Virus record (IMG/VR): IMGVR_UViG_3300006805_000003
Coordinates: 1 to 44,342 of that record
From: a virus
DNA: 44,342 bases
Strand: one strand, 5' to 3'
Positions 31,387 to 37,712 of the stretch are shown in pieces (the stretch's first letter is position 1; every line of letters starts with the position of its first letter). The translations under genes and the position numbers were made by a program. Under the pieces are notes generated by a model. The model made no database searches. It had not been told where the DNA came from and worked only from the letters and a program-made list of their open reading frames with translations.

Positions 31387-31653
31387 TTAGGCTTTTATCT
31401 TAGATGCCTCGTAATCGGAAAGATCTTCAAGGCATTTCTGCGTGAGACTGTCGATCATGTTCTGGCGTTCCTCGAGAGAACGATTAGCTGTGGAGATCGC
31501 TTTGGCGATAAGCAGTGTCATCGCTGCAAATGCCCGGTTGAAATCGATCTGGATGGTTTCCTCTGTCTTGGCGTTTATCACTGCGTCCGGGATTGCGTCC
31601 AGCATTGCCTCGGCGATCGATGCCGAGATTTCGAGGTCAGTTTGCGTGCTCAT
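31387..31653 (-). CDS. Hypothetical protein, 88 aa
   Basis: GGAG lies seven bases before ATG 31653. The product is helical, starting MSTQTDLEISASIAEAMLDA, with a hydrophobic middle (RAFAAMTLLIAKAIST) and a charged end. It overlaps the upstream gene by 17 bases. Unknown family. Confidence 0.55.
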   Translation of the reverse strand: MSTQTDLEISASIAEAMLDAIPDAVINAKTEETIQIDFNRAFAAMTLLIAKAISTANRSLEERQNMIDSLTQKCLEDLSDYEASKIKA

Positions 31654-31873
31654 TTGCGATCTCCGTTTTCAGTAGGGCCATCTTTTCAGCACCTTCCTTG
31701 ACCATGACCTTTATGGTTTTAGCGACTTCATCGATCAAGGCGTTTGCGTCTGCGCCGGGTTTAAGGCTGGTGCTGATGATCGAGGCCATGCAGCTGGTGA
31801 GGGTCTTGACTGCCTCAGGCGACTGTTCTTGCGACAAAACTGCGAGGACTTTGAGGGATGTGATAAGGCTCAT
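31637..31873 (-). CDS. Hypothetical helical protein, 78 aa
   Basis: ATG 31873 is preceded by AGGA about ten bases upstream. The product (MSLITSLKVLAVLSQEQSPE, then MASIISTSLKPG and IDEVAKTIKVMVKEGAEKM) is helical, with no clear membrane span. Its pattern partly resembles the neighbouring 88-residue protein. Unknown family. Confidence 0.55.
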   Translation of the reverse strand: MSLITSLKVLAVLSQEQSPEAVKTLTSCMASIISTSLKPGADANALIDEVAKTIKVMVKEGAEKMALLKTEIANEHAN

Positions 31874-31892
31874 GATCTTTTTTCCTGTGATT

Positions 31893-32468
31893 TTAGGCAG
31901 GGCTATAAGCATCGCCTGGGTTGAATTTTTCACGGAACTTCTCGAAAACGTAAGTTCCGTTAACAGCGAGATAGAACTTTGAAGGATGGTCGATCTCGCC
32001 GCTGTACGAGCATTTCAGGTTCACGGGGAACATCTCGCATAGTGTGTCGATTGAGGCTTCTGCATCAGCTTTCACGCTGCCGAGGCTGTAATCATTGTCA
32101 TCATCGGCAAAGTGAGCGTAGTCGCAGCCCAGTTTGACCACTGCGAGCTTTTTGCCTGTTCTGCGACAGACCATTGACGAGACCATGCCGTAAGTAACCC
32201 CTCCATGCCAGTTAATATCTGGAGTCTCGTCATAAGGAAAGGACTCATAGAAACCCCCGAAAAGTTCTTTCAACTCAGAAGGCAGATTGAACTTAGCGAA
32301 ATCATCTGGGTTCTGAAACATATTTTCTGGAAGGTAGATGTAGTAACACCAAATTCCATGAGGCTTAAACACGCTAATCGCGTGATGAGCAACTCTAAGG
32401 CGGAACCCTTTGTGCTGGAAGTCCCAACCGGTTTTTCCGGCTTTGTAATCCTGAAGCGATGGAGTCAT
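31893..32468 (-). CDS. Hypothetical protein, 191 aa
   Basis: ATG 32468 follows AAGGA and was chosen over the open frame to 32615, whose extra part is Arg/Pro-rich shadow coding. The product is mixed alpha/beta (GFRLRVAHHAISVFKPHG, WCYYIYLPE, then KLAVVKLGCDYAHFADDDND). No catalytic motif is recognised. Confidence 0.6.
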   Translation of the reverse strand: MTPSLQDYKAGKTGWDFQHKGFRLRVAHHAISVFKPHGIWCYYIYLPENMFQNPDDFAKFNLPSELKELFGGFYESFPYDETPDINWHGGVTYGMVSSMVCRRTGKKLAVVKLGCDYAHFADDDNDYSLGSVKADAEASIDTLCEMFPVNLKCSYSGEIDHPSKFYLAVNGTYVFEKFREKFNPGDAYSPA

Positions 32469-32533
32469 CTTTTTTCCTTCTCCGTTAAGTAACGGCTGAA
32501 GAGGGGCTGGGTGAACCCCTCTTGGGTCGTGAC

Positions 32534-32815
32534 TTAATCCTGCTCTTCCATCGGCGGGACTGCGTTGAGGCGAAGTCTGCCGACACGATACCCGTCCTCT
32601 CGAAGAATGTCCCAAGCATCGCAGTGGTAGACTTTGTTAGTCTCTGGATGGCGGAGGAGGTACTTACGACCCCCAAGTTCGTGACCACGAACAAACCAAG
32701 TGTGGATAATTTTCCCCGAGAACTGTTTGACTGAACTGATCCTTCGACGGGTGACGAACTCGCCTACAACGTAGGCTTTCTCGGGGCGGATAAATTCTCC
32801 ATCGATCATTGGCAT
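32534..32815 (-). CDS. Hypothetical protein, 93 aa
   Basis: GGAGGAGG lies nine bases before ATG 32815. The product is beta-rich and basic (AYVVGEFVTRRRISSV, HTWFVRGHELGGRKYLL) with KVYHCDAWDILRED. It may be a small nucleic-acid-binding domain, but I cannot assign it. The 65 bases after it hold an 8-bp inverted repeat without a T run. Confidence 0.55.
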   Translation of the reverse strand: MPMIDGEFIRPEKAYVVGEFVTRRRISSVKQFSGKIIHTWFVRGHELGGRKYLLRHPETNKVYHCDAWDILREDGYRVGRLRLNAVPPMEEQD

Positions 32816-32816
32816 T

Positions 32817-33041
32817 TTAGACTTCCTCCTCCCGCCCGCTGCGGGATTTCACCCATCCATGAAAAGCTGCTCTCGCTGCGGAATTAAATTGACCCTCTGA
32901 CATTGAGGATAAAACAACATCAGCTGAAAGAGTTGATCTGTTCACCGATCTGAGTGTGTTAGAAGCCTTCTGGAGAATGTAAATTACTCCGCCATCATTG
33001 AAGGATCTTACAAGCCAAAGATCTGTCTCTCGCCGTATCAT
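32817..33041 (-). CDS. Hypothetical protein, 74 aa
   Basis: ATG 33041 has GGAGG five bases upstream, better supported than the in-frame start at 33071. The product begins MIRRETDLWLVRSFNDGGV, has a serine-rich middle and an aromatic basic end (RAAFHGWVKSRSGREEE). Unknown family. Confidence 0.5.
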   Translation of the reverse strand: MIRRETDLWLVRSFNDGGVIYILQKASNTLRSVNRSTLSADVVLSSMSEGQFNSAARAAFHGWVKSRSGREEEV

Positions 33042-33189
33042 CCGCCTCCTCCATCCACTTAACCCTCGCAAGGGTGATTTGCTTTCGCTTTGCTGGTGGT
33101 TTTGGGGGCTTAACCTCAGCCCCCAAAGTCCCCAGTATCCCAGCGAAATACGGTGTTCGGGCTGAAAGCCCTCCGCTGCGCCGTTTCAT
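32995..33189 (-). CDS. Small basic hypothetical protein, 64 aa
   Basis: ATG 33189 lies two bases beyond the upstream stop (33191). The product starts MKRRSGGLSARTPYFAGIL and has a lysine/proline-rich middle (KPPKPPAKRKQ). It overlaps the next gene by 47 bases, which lowers confidence, but the interval would otherwise be empty in a densely packed operon. Confidence 0.4.
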   Translation of the reverse strand: MKRRSGGLSARTPYFAGILGTLGAEVKPPKPPAKRKQITLARVKWMEEADDTARDRSLACKILQ

Positions 33190-33190
33190 T

Positions 33191-33481
33191 TCACACCACC
33201 TTGCCGAGGTCAGCAAAATCGCCATCGGTCTGCAGCGGGCCGAGGTCAAACGCCTCGCGGGAATTTTCAGCGCGAAGCATATCGACCTGATAGCACCAGC
33301 GAAAATTGACCATGCGTTCTGGCTTGACGCTGGTCATGTCATCAACCCAGAGTTCGCCCTCGGCGTAATAAGCCGTGAGAATAATCGCATGGGTGTAGGG
33401 TTCCCCCTCGATCTTATCGGTGAGGATCACCAGCAGTGCCCGATCCTCTGCTGGCATTTCGTCAGTGTTTTTCTTCCACAT
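33191..33481 (-). CDS. Hypothetical DUF551-like protein, 96 aa
   Basis: ATG 33481 is the first start after the RNA candidate; the longer frame to 33535 would read into that structure. The product (MWKKNTDEMPAEDRALLVIL, then AIILTAYYAEGELWVDD, VNFRWCYQVD) follows the pattern of DUF551-type phage proteins: W, then VLV, then a W...W strand pair. Function unknown. Confidence 0.5.
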   Translation of the reverse strand: MWKKNTDEMPAEDRALLVILTDKIEGEPYTHAIILTAYYAEGELWVDDMTSVKPERMVNFRWCYQVDMLRAENSREAFDLGPLQTDGDFADLGKVV

Positions 33482-33496
33482 GATCTTGACTTTCTG

Positions 33497-33725
33497 AAAA
33501 AATAGGCGAGGTCTAAGCCCGGATCGAACCGACACACCGAGCCGTTACGACTTACGTCGCAGCGTGATTGTTAAACTCTTCTCCCCCGCACTGGCCTTGT
33601 CAGTGCTTCTGCTAGGGTTGCCGTCGCTAAATTCACCTCGACGGAACATCTGGCCTCGCCTTTCCAGCGGGATGCTGGCGAAAAGGGCTGCGCCCCTTGC
33701 GTAAACATCCCCGACTCACCCTCAC
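33497..33725 (-). ncRNA. Candidate structured RNA with own promoter and terminator
   Basis: About 230 nt transcribed leftward from the promoter at 33732-33759. Visible helices are: GGGATG/CATCCC (33706-33711 with 33669-33674) enclosing AAGGG/CCCTT (33694-33698 with 33683-33687); CCGTCG/CGACGG (33639-33644, 33621-33626); GCACTG/CAGTGC (33601-33606, 33588-33593); CGAC/GTCG (33556-33559, 33548-33551); and GCTCGG/CCGGGC (33537-33542, 33517-33522) enclosing GGTTCGATCC, which resembles a tRNA TPsiC loop. An 8-bp helix (33654-33661 with 33504-33511) closes most of it just before ATTTTTT. I cannot fold it as a standard tRNA. A 71-residue ORF across it is probably spurious. Identity unknown. Confidence 0.55.
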
Positions 33726-33731
33726 CCATCA

Positions 33732-33759
33732 AATATACATCATCCCGCGTATTTGTCAA
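33732..33759 (-). promoter_or_regulatory. Strong sigma70-type promoter for the RNA candidate
   Basis: On the minus strand TTGACA (33759-33754), a 16-base spacer and TATATT (33737-33732) match the consensus at 6/6 and 5/6. Transcription would start near 33725, directly at the structured region, and could continue into the early genes from 33481. Confidence 0.8.
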
Positions 33760-33896
33760 ACGAAAAAACCAGCCATCATCACCCATCCCACAGCCTCTGG
33801 CTTGCCGCCTCGCGCTCGCGTAGTGAATGAACGGGCCAAACGTCCTGAAGATGCCTGATGGTTCGCTGCGTGCCTAATGATGCTTTGGGGTACGTG

Positions 33897-34032
33897 TTCA
33901 TACAGCCATATGTTTTCCAAAATTCCCTTAAAAAAAAAAAAAACTGATAAATAAAGAAAAAACGGGAGTGGATCAACCATACCCAGTTAATCAGCCATAA
34001 GGTTTACAAAGGAAATCATATGGCTGTATGAA
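33897..34032. promoter_or_regulatory. Intergenic control region with 16-bp inverted repeat and A14 tract
   Basis: TTCATACAGCCATATG (33897-33912) is repeated exactly as its reverse complement at 34017-34032. A third partial box, AATCAGCCATA (33989-33999), and an A14 run (33930-33943) in an AT-rich stretch lie between them. The region has no gene. A related box, TATGGCTGATT, recurs at 35282-35292 beside the late promoter. The arrangement fits a protein-binding control site or replication origin; I cannot decide which. Confidence 0.7.
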
Positions 34033-34033
34033 A

Positions 34034-34071
34034 GGGGTTGGCGGTGCCGCATTAGCCACCTAGCCAACCCC
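34034..34071. repeat. Long hairpin beside the control region
   Basis: GGGGTTGGC (34034-34042) pairs with GCCAACCCC (34063-34071), continued by GGTG/CACC (34043-34046, 34057-34060) with a TA bulge. No T run follows on either strand, so it is not a simple terminator. It starts two bases after the 16-bp inverted repeat, which suggests an origin-like or regulatory structure. Confidence 0.7.
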
Positions 34072-34102
34072 TAGCCGTCACTAGGGACTTTCGCCCGTCC
34101 TA

Positions 34103-34318
34103 TCACTCCTCGGGCGGCAGAACCACAACCCCTGCCGCGATTGCGGCATTGATGATTGAATTAACCATCAAGAACGCACGGGATTGGAGATGTGGCTTAA
34201 CTTCCAGGCCTTGGCGCTGCCAATTCAACACCTCGTCAACACTTGTCGGAACCCATCGTTCCTCCCATCGCGGCTGGTCCTTGTCAAGCTGTGCGCAGAT
34301 CTTTTGAAAATCATTCAT
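34103..34318 (-). CDS. Hypothetical early protein, 71 aa
   Basis: ATG 34318 has GAAGGG about nine bases upstream; longer in-frame starts lie in the preceding gene. The product begins MNDFQKICAQLDKDQPRWEE, has WQRQGLEVKPHLQ, and a C-terminal hydrophobic helix (MVNSIINAAIAAGVVVLPP) that may be membrane-associated. It follows a terminator, so it depends on read-through or an unseen promoter. Confidence 0.55.
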   Translation of the reverse strand: MNDFQKICAQLDKDQPRWEERWVPTSVDEVLNWQRQGLEVKPHLQSRAFLMVNSIINAAIAAGVVVLPPEE

Positions 34319-34331
34319 AATCTTACCCTTC

Positions 34332-34358
34332 AAAAAGTAGGGGGCATTTGCGCCCCCT
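34332..34358 (-). terminator. Rho-independent terminator, leftward
   Basis: A 7-bp GC-rich stem (34339-34345 with 34352-34358, 6-base loop) is followed on the minus strand by ACT5. It ends the first early unit, just after the stop of the gene at 34362. Confidence 0.75.
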
Positions 34359-34361
34359 CGA

Positions 34362-34832
34362 TCACAACCCCAGATCATCCATATCGATCTCAAGCCCCTT
34401 GTGTGCCGCGACAGCTTCCTGCGCTTTGGCCATGATCTCCTCCGTCGCGGCCAGCTTTGCGATTGCCGCTGCGAGCGAGTCCTTGGCGTAGTCCGTCCAT
34501 TTCTTCCCTGCGGCCTTGATCTTAGCCCGCAATGCGCCCTCGGCCATTTTCTTAGCCTCAGCCATAACCGGGTCAGTCTCCCTGCTTCCCCCTTCCTTAG
34601 CCGTGCGAACAATCCCGGCCACCATACTGGCCAGTTTCTTATCCGCCATCGCTCTCGCGGTTTCCCTTACCGCCTCGGCGCTTGCGCCTTCCCCTGCCAG
34701 CTTCGCAGCCCCTGCATGTGCATCCATCAGAACATTGCGCAGCCCGATATAAACCACATGATCCTTAACCGCCTGCGGCAGCGCGTCAAAACCGACTTCC
34801 ATTTCCAGCCCGCGTCCGATATTAACCAGCAT
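34362..34832 (-). CDS. Early phage protein ending DDLGL, 156 aa
   Basis: ATG 34832 has GGAG eight bases upstream; the frame to 34913 is discarded for lack of such a site. The product starts MLVNIGRGLEMEVGFDALPQ, has GLRNVLMDAHAG and ADKKLASMVAGIVR, a long Ala/Lys-rich helical part and the end LEIDMDDLGL. I recognise it as a type of abundant small protein in many phages, with no assigned function; the basic helices could bind DNA. It is bounded by an early leader and a terminator, suggesting high expression. Confidence 0.65.
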   Translation of the reverse strand: MLVNIGRGLEMEVGFDALPQAVKDHVVYIGLRNVLMDAHAGAAKLAGEGASAEAVRETARAMADKKLASMVAGIVRTAKEGGSRETDPVMAEAKKMAEGALRAKIKAAGKKWTDYAKDSLAAAIAKLAATEEIMAKAQEAVAAHKGLEIDMDDLGL

Positions 34833-34897
34833 GATCTTAACTCCTATTCGCGGCCCATTGCCACGTCCGAGGGGAAGCGTACCTCCCCTCACACTTA

Positions 34898-34990
34898 TCA
34901 ATGGAAAATCCAAATCGCCACCAATCCCAGACCTGCGCCTTGCGCCAGCATAGCTATCGCCAGTGCCACACCATAAGCTACTTTCACCAT
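34898..34990 (-). CDS. Single-span membrane peptide, 30 aa, first leftward gene
   Basis: ATG 34990 has GGGAG eight bases upstream. The peptide is a single membrane helix (VKVAYGVALAIAMLAQG, then LGLVAIWIF). It is the first ORF after the divergent control region, a position typical for host-takeover peptides. A 7-bp hairpin (34869-34875/34884-34890) lies between it and the next gene. Small size limits certainty. Confidence 0.5.
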   Translation of the reverse strand: MVKVAYGVALAIAMLAQGAGLGLVAIWIFH

Positions 34991-35077
34991 ATCGCGTCTC
35001 CCTTGTCAGCCTTTACGGAAGGAAGCTCACCGCCCCGTCTCCTTCAATACATACACCTTAACCGCACTCCTTCCACA

Positions 35078-35112
35078 TGTCAACAATTATTTTCCACTTT
35101 TCAAAAATAATT
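35078..35112 (-). promoter_or_regulatory. Early leftward control site: palindrome plus -35 box
   Basis: AATTATTTT (35085-35093) and AAAATAATT (35104-35112) form a perfect 9-bp inverted repeat with a 10-base centre. One base further on the minus strand lies TTGACA (35083-35078). The best -10 at spacing 17 is TAAGGT, a weak match. The AT-rich palindrome would sit just upstream of -35 as an activator site or UP element. The gene-free stretch 34991-35411 otherwise shows only the rightward promoter and box described separately. Confidence 0.5.
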
Positions 35113-35243
35113 TTCACCCAGTCCTTTCATCCATCCGCCCATCCCACATCCCACGCCGCCGCCCCACCACCACTGTCAAAAACTTTTTCCCAGTGCCCCA
35201 CCCCACCCCCCCATTTCGCCGAGTGGGGGTACCCCTCGCGACA

Positions 35244-35271
35244 AGGACACCCCTCGCAAAATGTGTATAAT
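35244..35271 (+). promoter_or_regulatory. Candidate late promoter, rightward
   Basis: AGGACA (35244-35249), a 16-base spacer and TATAAT (35266-35271) give 4/6 and 6/6 consensus matches, 140 bases upstream of the terminase gene. A direct repeat of ACCCCTCGC (35231-35239 and 35249-35257) overlaps the -35 region, and the TATGGCTGATT box (35282-35292) lies at the expected start of transcription. Both suggest regulation by a bound protein. Confidence 0.65.
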
Positions 35272-35411
35272 TCTACAGTCATATGGCTGATTCACTCAAC
35301 CCACCGAAGGCGGGCGAAGCCGCGCTGACCCGCTTATCTCAAGGTTTGGGCCCGAGGAGGGCTTGTGCCCGCGCCGTTTTCGTGTATCGTGGGAGGTGAG
35401 GGAGATTCCAG

Positions 35412-36035
35412 ATGGACTTAGGGTTAGACATTACAAGGACTTCAGGCCGGGCGGGAAAGGCTGTTACAGCCGAGCACGTTCGCGATCTGAACCTTGCCGA
35501 TCTAGCTCTCCTCGAGACCGAGAAAGGGGTTAAGCCCCCGACTCTGGTGAGGCTCCGCGAGTCGCATCACACGCTAGCTCGCGCGTTGGCCTCCGGGCAA
35601 AAACCTGCCGAGGCCGCAATGTGCACTGGGTTCTCCCTCAGCCGGATCTCCATCCTCCAGAACGATCCGGCGTTCAAAGAACTCCTCAACGTCTACTCCG
35701 GCCATCAGCTCGAGGTCTACGCGGGGCTGCACCAGAAAATGGCTGCGGTCGCCATCGACGCAGTTGAGGAACTTCACACCCGCCTCGAGGACAAGCCGGA
35801 AGATTTCTCTGTTGGCCAACTCGTCGAGGTGTCTAAGACTTTCGCAGATCGGACTGGTCACGCCCCGAAGGCAGACAAAGGCCCGATGAATGTGTTTAAT
35901 ATTCAGCTCGCTGACCGTTTGGCGATGGCGCGTCAGCGGGCTGGATTGATCGAGGCGGCTCCCCTTCAACCGCCTACGATCGAGGGTGAGGTCGAGTCCC
36001 GCGCTCCCTCACCCGAAGGGCTCGCCGATGGATGA
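35412..36035 (+). CDS. Terminase small subunit
   Basis: GGGAG seven bases before ATG 35412 supports the start. The 207-residue product has an N-terminal tail, a helix-turn-helix-like segment (SGQKPAEAAMCTGFSLSRISI then LQNDPAFKEL) suited to DNA recognition, and a central helical oligomerisation part. It directly precedes the large subunit and overlaps it by eight bases. The small subunit recognises packaging sites and regulates the motor. Family call from order and helix-turn-helix pattern. Confidence 0.75.
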   Translation: MDLGLDITRTSGRAGKAVTAEHVRDLNLADLALLETEKGVKPPTLVRLRESHHTLARALASGQKPAEAAMCTGFSLSRISILQNDPAFKELLNVYSGHQLEVYAGLHQKMAAVAIDAVEELHTRLEDKPEDFSVGQLVEVSKTFADRTGHAPKADKGPMNVFNIQLADRLAMARQRAGLIEAAPLQPPTIEGEVESRAPSPEGLADG

Positions 36036-37527
36036 AGAACTCCTCATCGACCTTGAAAAGCTCAGCAAGAACCCAGTAGGTTTCGTCTACTGGGCTTTTC
36101 CTTGGGGCGAGGCCGACACCGAACTCGCTGACTACGAAGGCCCGGACGAGTGGGCTCTTTGGGTGCTGAACCAACTTGCCGAGGGCCTTCTCACTGTTGA
36201 TGAGGCGATCCAGATCGCAATCGCTTCCGGTCACGGCATCGGCAAATCAGCCCTTGTTGCGTGGATTATCCTCTGGGCATTCTCCACCAAACGAGGCACT
36301 CGCGGAGTCGTAACCGCCAATACCGAGAACCAGCTCAAAACCAAAACCTGGGTTGAGCTTTCCAAATGGTTCCGCCTGTTCATCGCCAAGAGCCTGTTCA
36401 AACTCGAGGCCACCAAACTTTACTCCGCTGATGCGGAAATGGAGAACGAGTGGCGTATCGACATGGTTCCTTGGTCGGAGAGGAATACTGAAGCGTTCGC
36501 CGGTCTCCACAACAAAGGCAAGCGGATCTTAGTCGTGTTCGACGAGGCCTCCTCCATCCCTGACCTGATCTGGGAAACAACCGAAGGCGCTCTTACCGAC
36601 AAAAATACCGAGATCCTCTGGCTCGTTTTCGGGAACCCGACTAAATCCGTTGGCCGGTTTAAGGAGTGTTTCCCTGGAGGTCGCCACGCCGGAACCTGGC
36701 GCTCACGCGCAGTGGACTCCCGTACAGTCAAGATCACTAACAAAAAACAGATCGCTAAGTGGATCGCAGCTTATGGCGAGGACTCCGACTTCGTCCGCGT
36801 CCGCGTCAAGGGCGAGTTCCCTCGTGTCGGCGCTATGGAGTTCATTCCGATCTCCATCGTCGAAGAAGCTCAAACCCGCGAAGTCACAGCGGCTATAACT
36901 GACCCGCTCGTCATGAGCGTTGACGTTGCCCGCTTCGGTGATGACGCCTCCTGCATCTTCTTCCGTAAAGGGCGAGACGCTCGATCCATCCCGCCAATCA
37001 TCCTCCGAGGCGTAGACACTATGACCCTTGCCGCCCGTGCGGCTGAGGAGTATATGAAATACAACGCGGATGCACTCTTCGTCGATGGTGGCGGTGTAGG
37101 TGGCGGCGTGGTTGATCGGCTTCGTCAGCTCCAAATCCCATGCTTCGACGTGCAGTTCGGTTCATCCGCAGACCGTGGTAGCTCAGGCGCATCCGGCACT
37201 GATGATGGAACTCGCTATTTCAACAAACGTGCTGAGATGTGGGGGTTCATGAGGGACTGGCTGAAAACCGGAGCCATCCCAAACGACAAGGATCTGCAGG
37301 AAGAACTCGTCGGCCCGATGTACTCTTTCTCAGCTAAGGACGAGATCCAGCTTGAGCGCAAGGTTGATATGAAACGCCGAGGGCTTTCCTCGCCAGACCG
37401 AGCCGACGCTCTCGCTCTTACCTTTGCCTATCCAGTGTTTCCTAACCGGAACGCCGGAGGTCTTGGAAGTAAACCCACCAACCAGTGTCAAACCGAATAC
37501 GACCCTTATGGAGCAGAACATGTTTAG
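36028..37527 (+). CDS. terL: Terminase large subunit (packaging ATPase-nuclease)
   Basis: ATG 36028 has GAAGGG eight bases upstream; the 499-residue product shows Walker A SGHGIGKSALVAWI (residues 67-80), Walker B ILVVFDEAS (D172, E173), and a C-terminal RNase H-fold nuclease with acidic residues D299 (SVDVARFGDD), D353 (FVDGGGVGGG) and D460 (DRADALALT). It powers DNA packaging into the procapsid through the portal and cuts genome units. The stop overlaps the next gene. Confidence 0.93.
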   Translation: MDEELLIDLEKLSKNPVGFVYWAFPWGEADTELADYEGPDEWALWVLNQLAEGLLTVDEAIQIAIASGHGIGKSALVAWIILWAFSTKRGTRGVVTANTENQLKTKTWVELSKWFRLFIAKSLFKLEATKLYSADAEMENEWRIDMVPWSERNTEAFAGLHNKGKRILVVFDEASSIPDLIWETTEGALTDKNTEILWLVFGNPTKSVGRFKECFPGGRHAGTWRSRAVDSRTVKITNKKQIAKWIAAYGEDSDFVRVRVKGEFPRVGAMEFIPISIVEEAQTREVTAAITDPLVMSVDVARFGDDASCIFFRKGRDARSIPPIILRGVDTMTLAARAAEEYMKYNADALFVDGGGVGGGVVDRLRQLQIPCFDVQFGSSADRGSSGASGTDDGTRYFNKRAEMWGFMRDWLKTGAIPNDKDLQEELVGPMYSFSAKDEIQLERKVDMKRRGLSSPDRADALALTFAYPVFPNRNAGGLGSKPTNQCQTEYDPYGAEHV

Positions 37528-37711
37528 TTCGCCTGAACCGCAACCAACTCCGCCGCCTCCGAACCCTTCGAGCACAGCTAACGCTTCGGTCAACAAAGCT
37601 GCAGCTGGCGCAAAGGCTGGGCAAACCGGCATGGCCTCCACAATGATGACCGGGGGTATGGGCTTGCAAACCCCTGCCACGACTGGCCAGAAGCAACTCA
37701 CGGGGCAGTAA
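37520..37711 (+). CDS. Small proline-rich hypothetical protein, 63 aa
   Basis: ATG 37520 with GGAG seven bases upstream is preferred to the in-frame ATG 37508. The product starts MFSSPEPQPTPPPPNPSS and ends in GLQTPATTGQKQLTGQ with an alanine/glycine-rich middle. Short proline-rich proteins of this kind are common between terminase and portal genes in podoviruses. Role unknown. Confidence 0.65.
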   Translation: MFSSPEPQPTPPPPNPSSTANASVNKAAAGAKAGQTGMASTMMTGGMGLQTPATTGQKQLTGQ

Positions 37712-37712
37712 C

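Noticed and set aside
32492-32520. Terminator after the gene at 32534
   Set aside because: An 8-bp AAGAGGGG/CCCCTCTT repeat is present, but no T run follows on either strand.
33505-33600. Canonical tRNA on the minus strand
   Set aside because: A TPsiC-like loop is present, but no 7-bp acceptor, D arm or 5-7-5 anticodon arm can be formed at standard spacing.
33571-33786. 71-residue minus-strand ORF over the RNA candidate
   Set aside because: It starts upstream of the promoter -35 box, lacks a ribosome binding site and coincides with the helices; more likely incidental.
33756-33980. 74-residue minus-strand ORF
   Set aside because: It reads through the A14 tract as a phenylalanine run and has no supported start.
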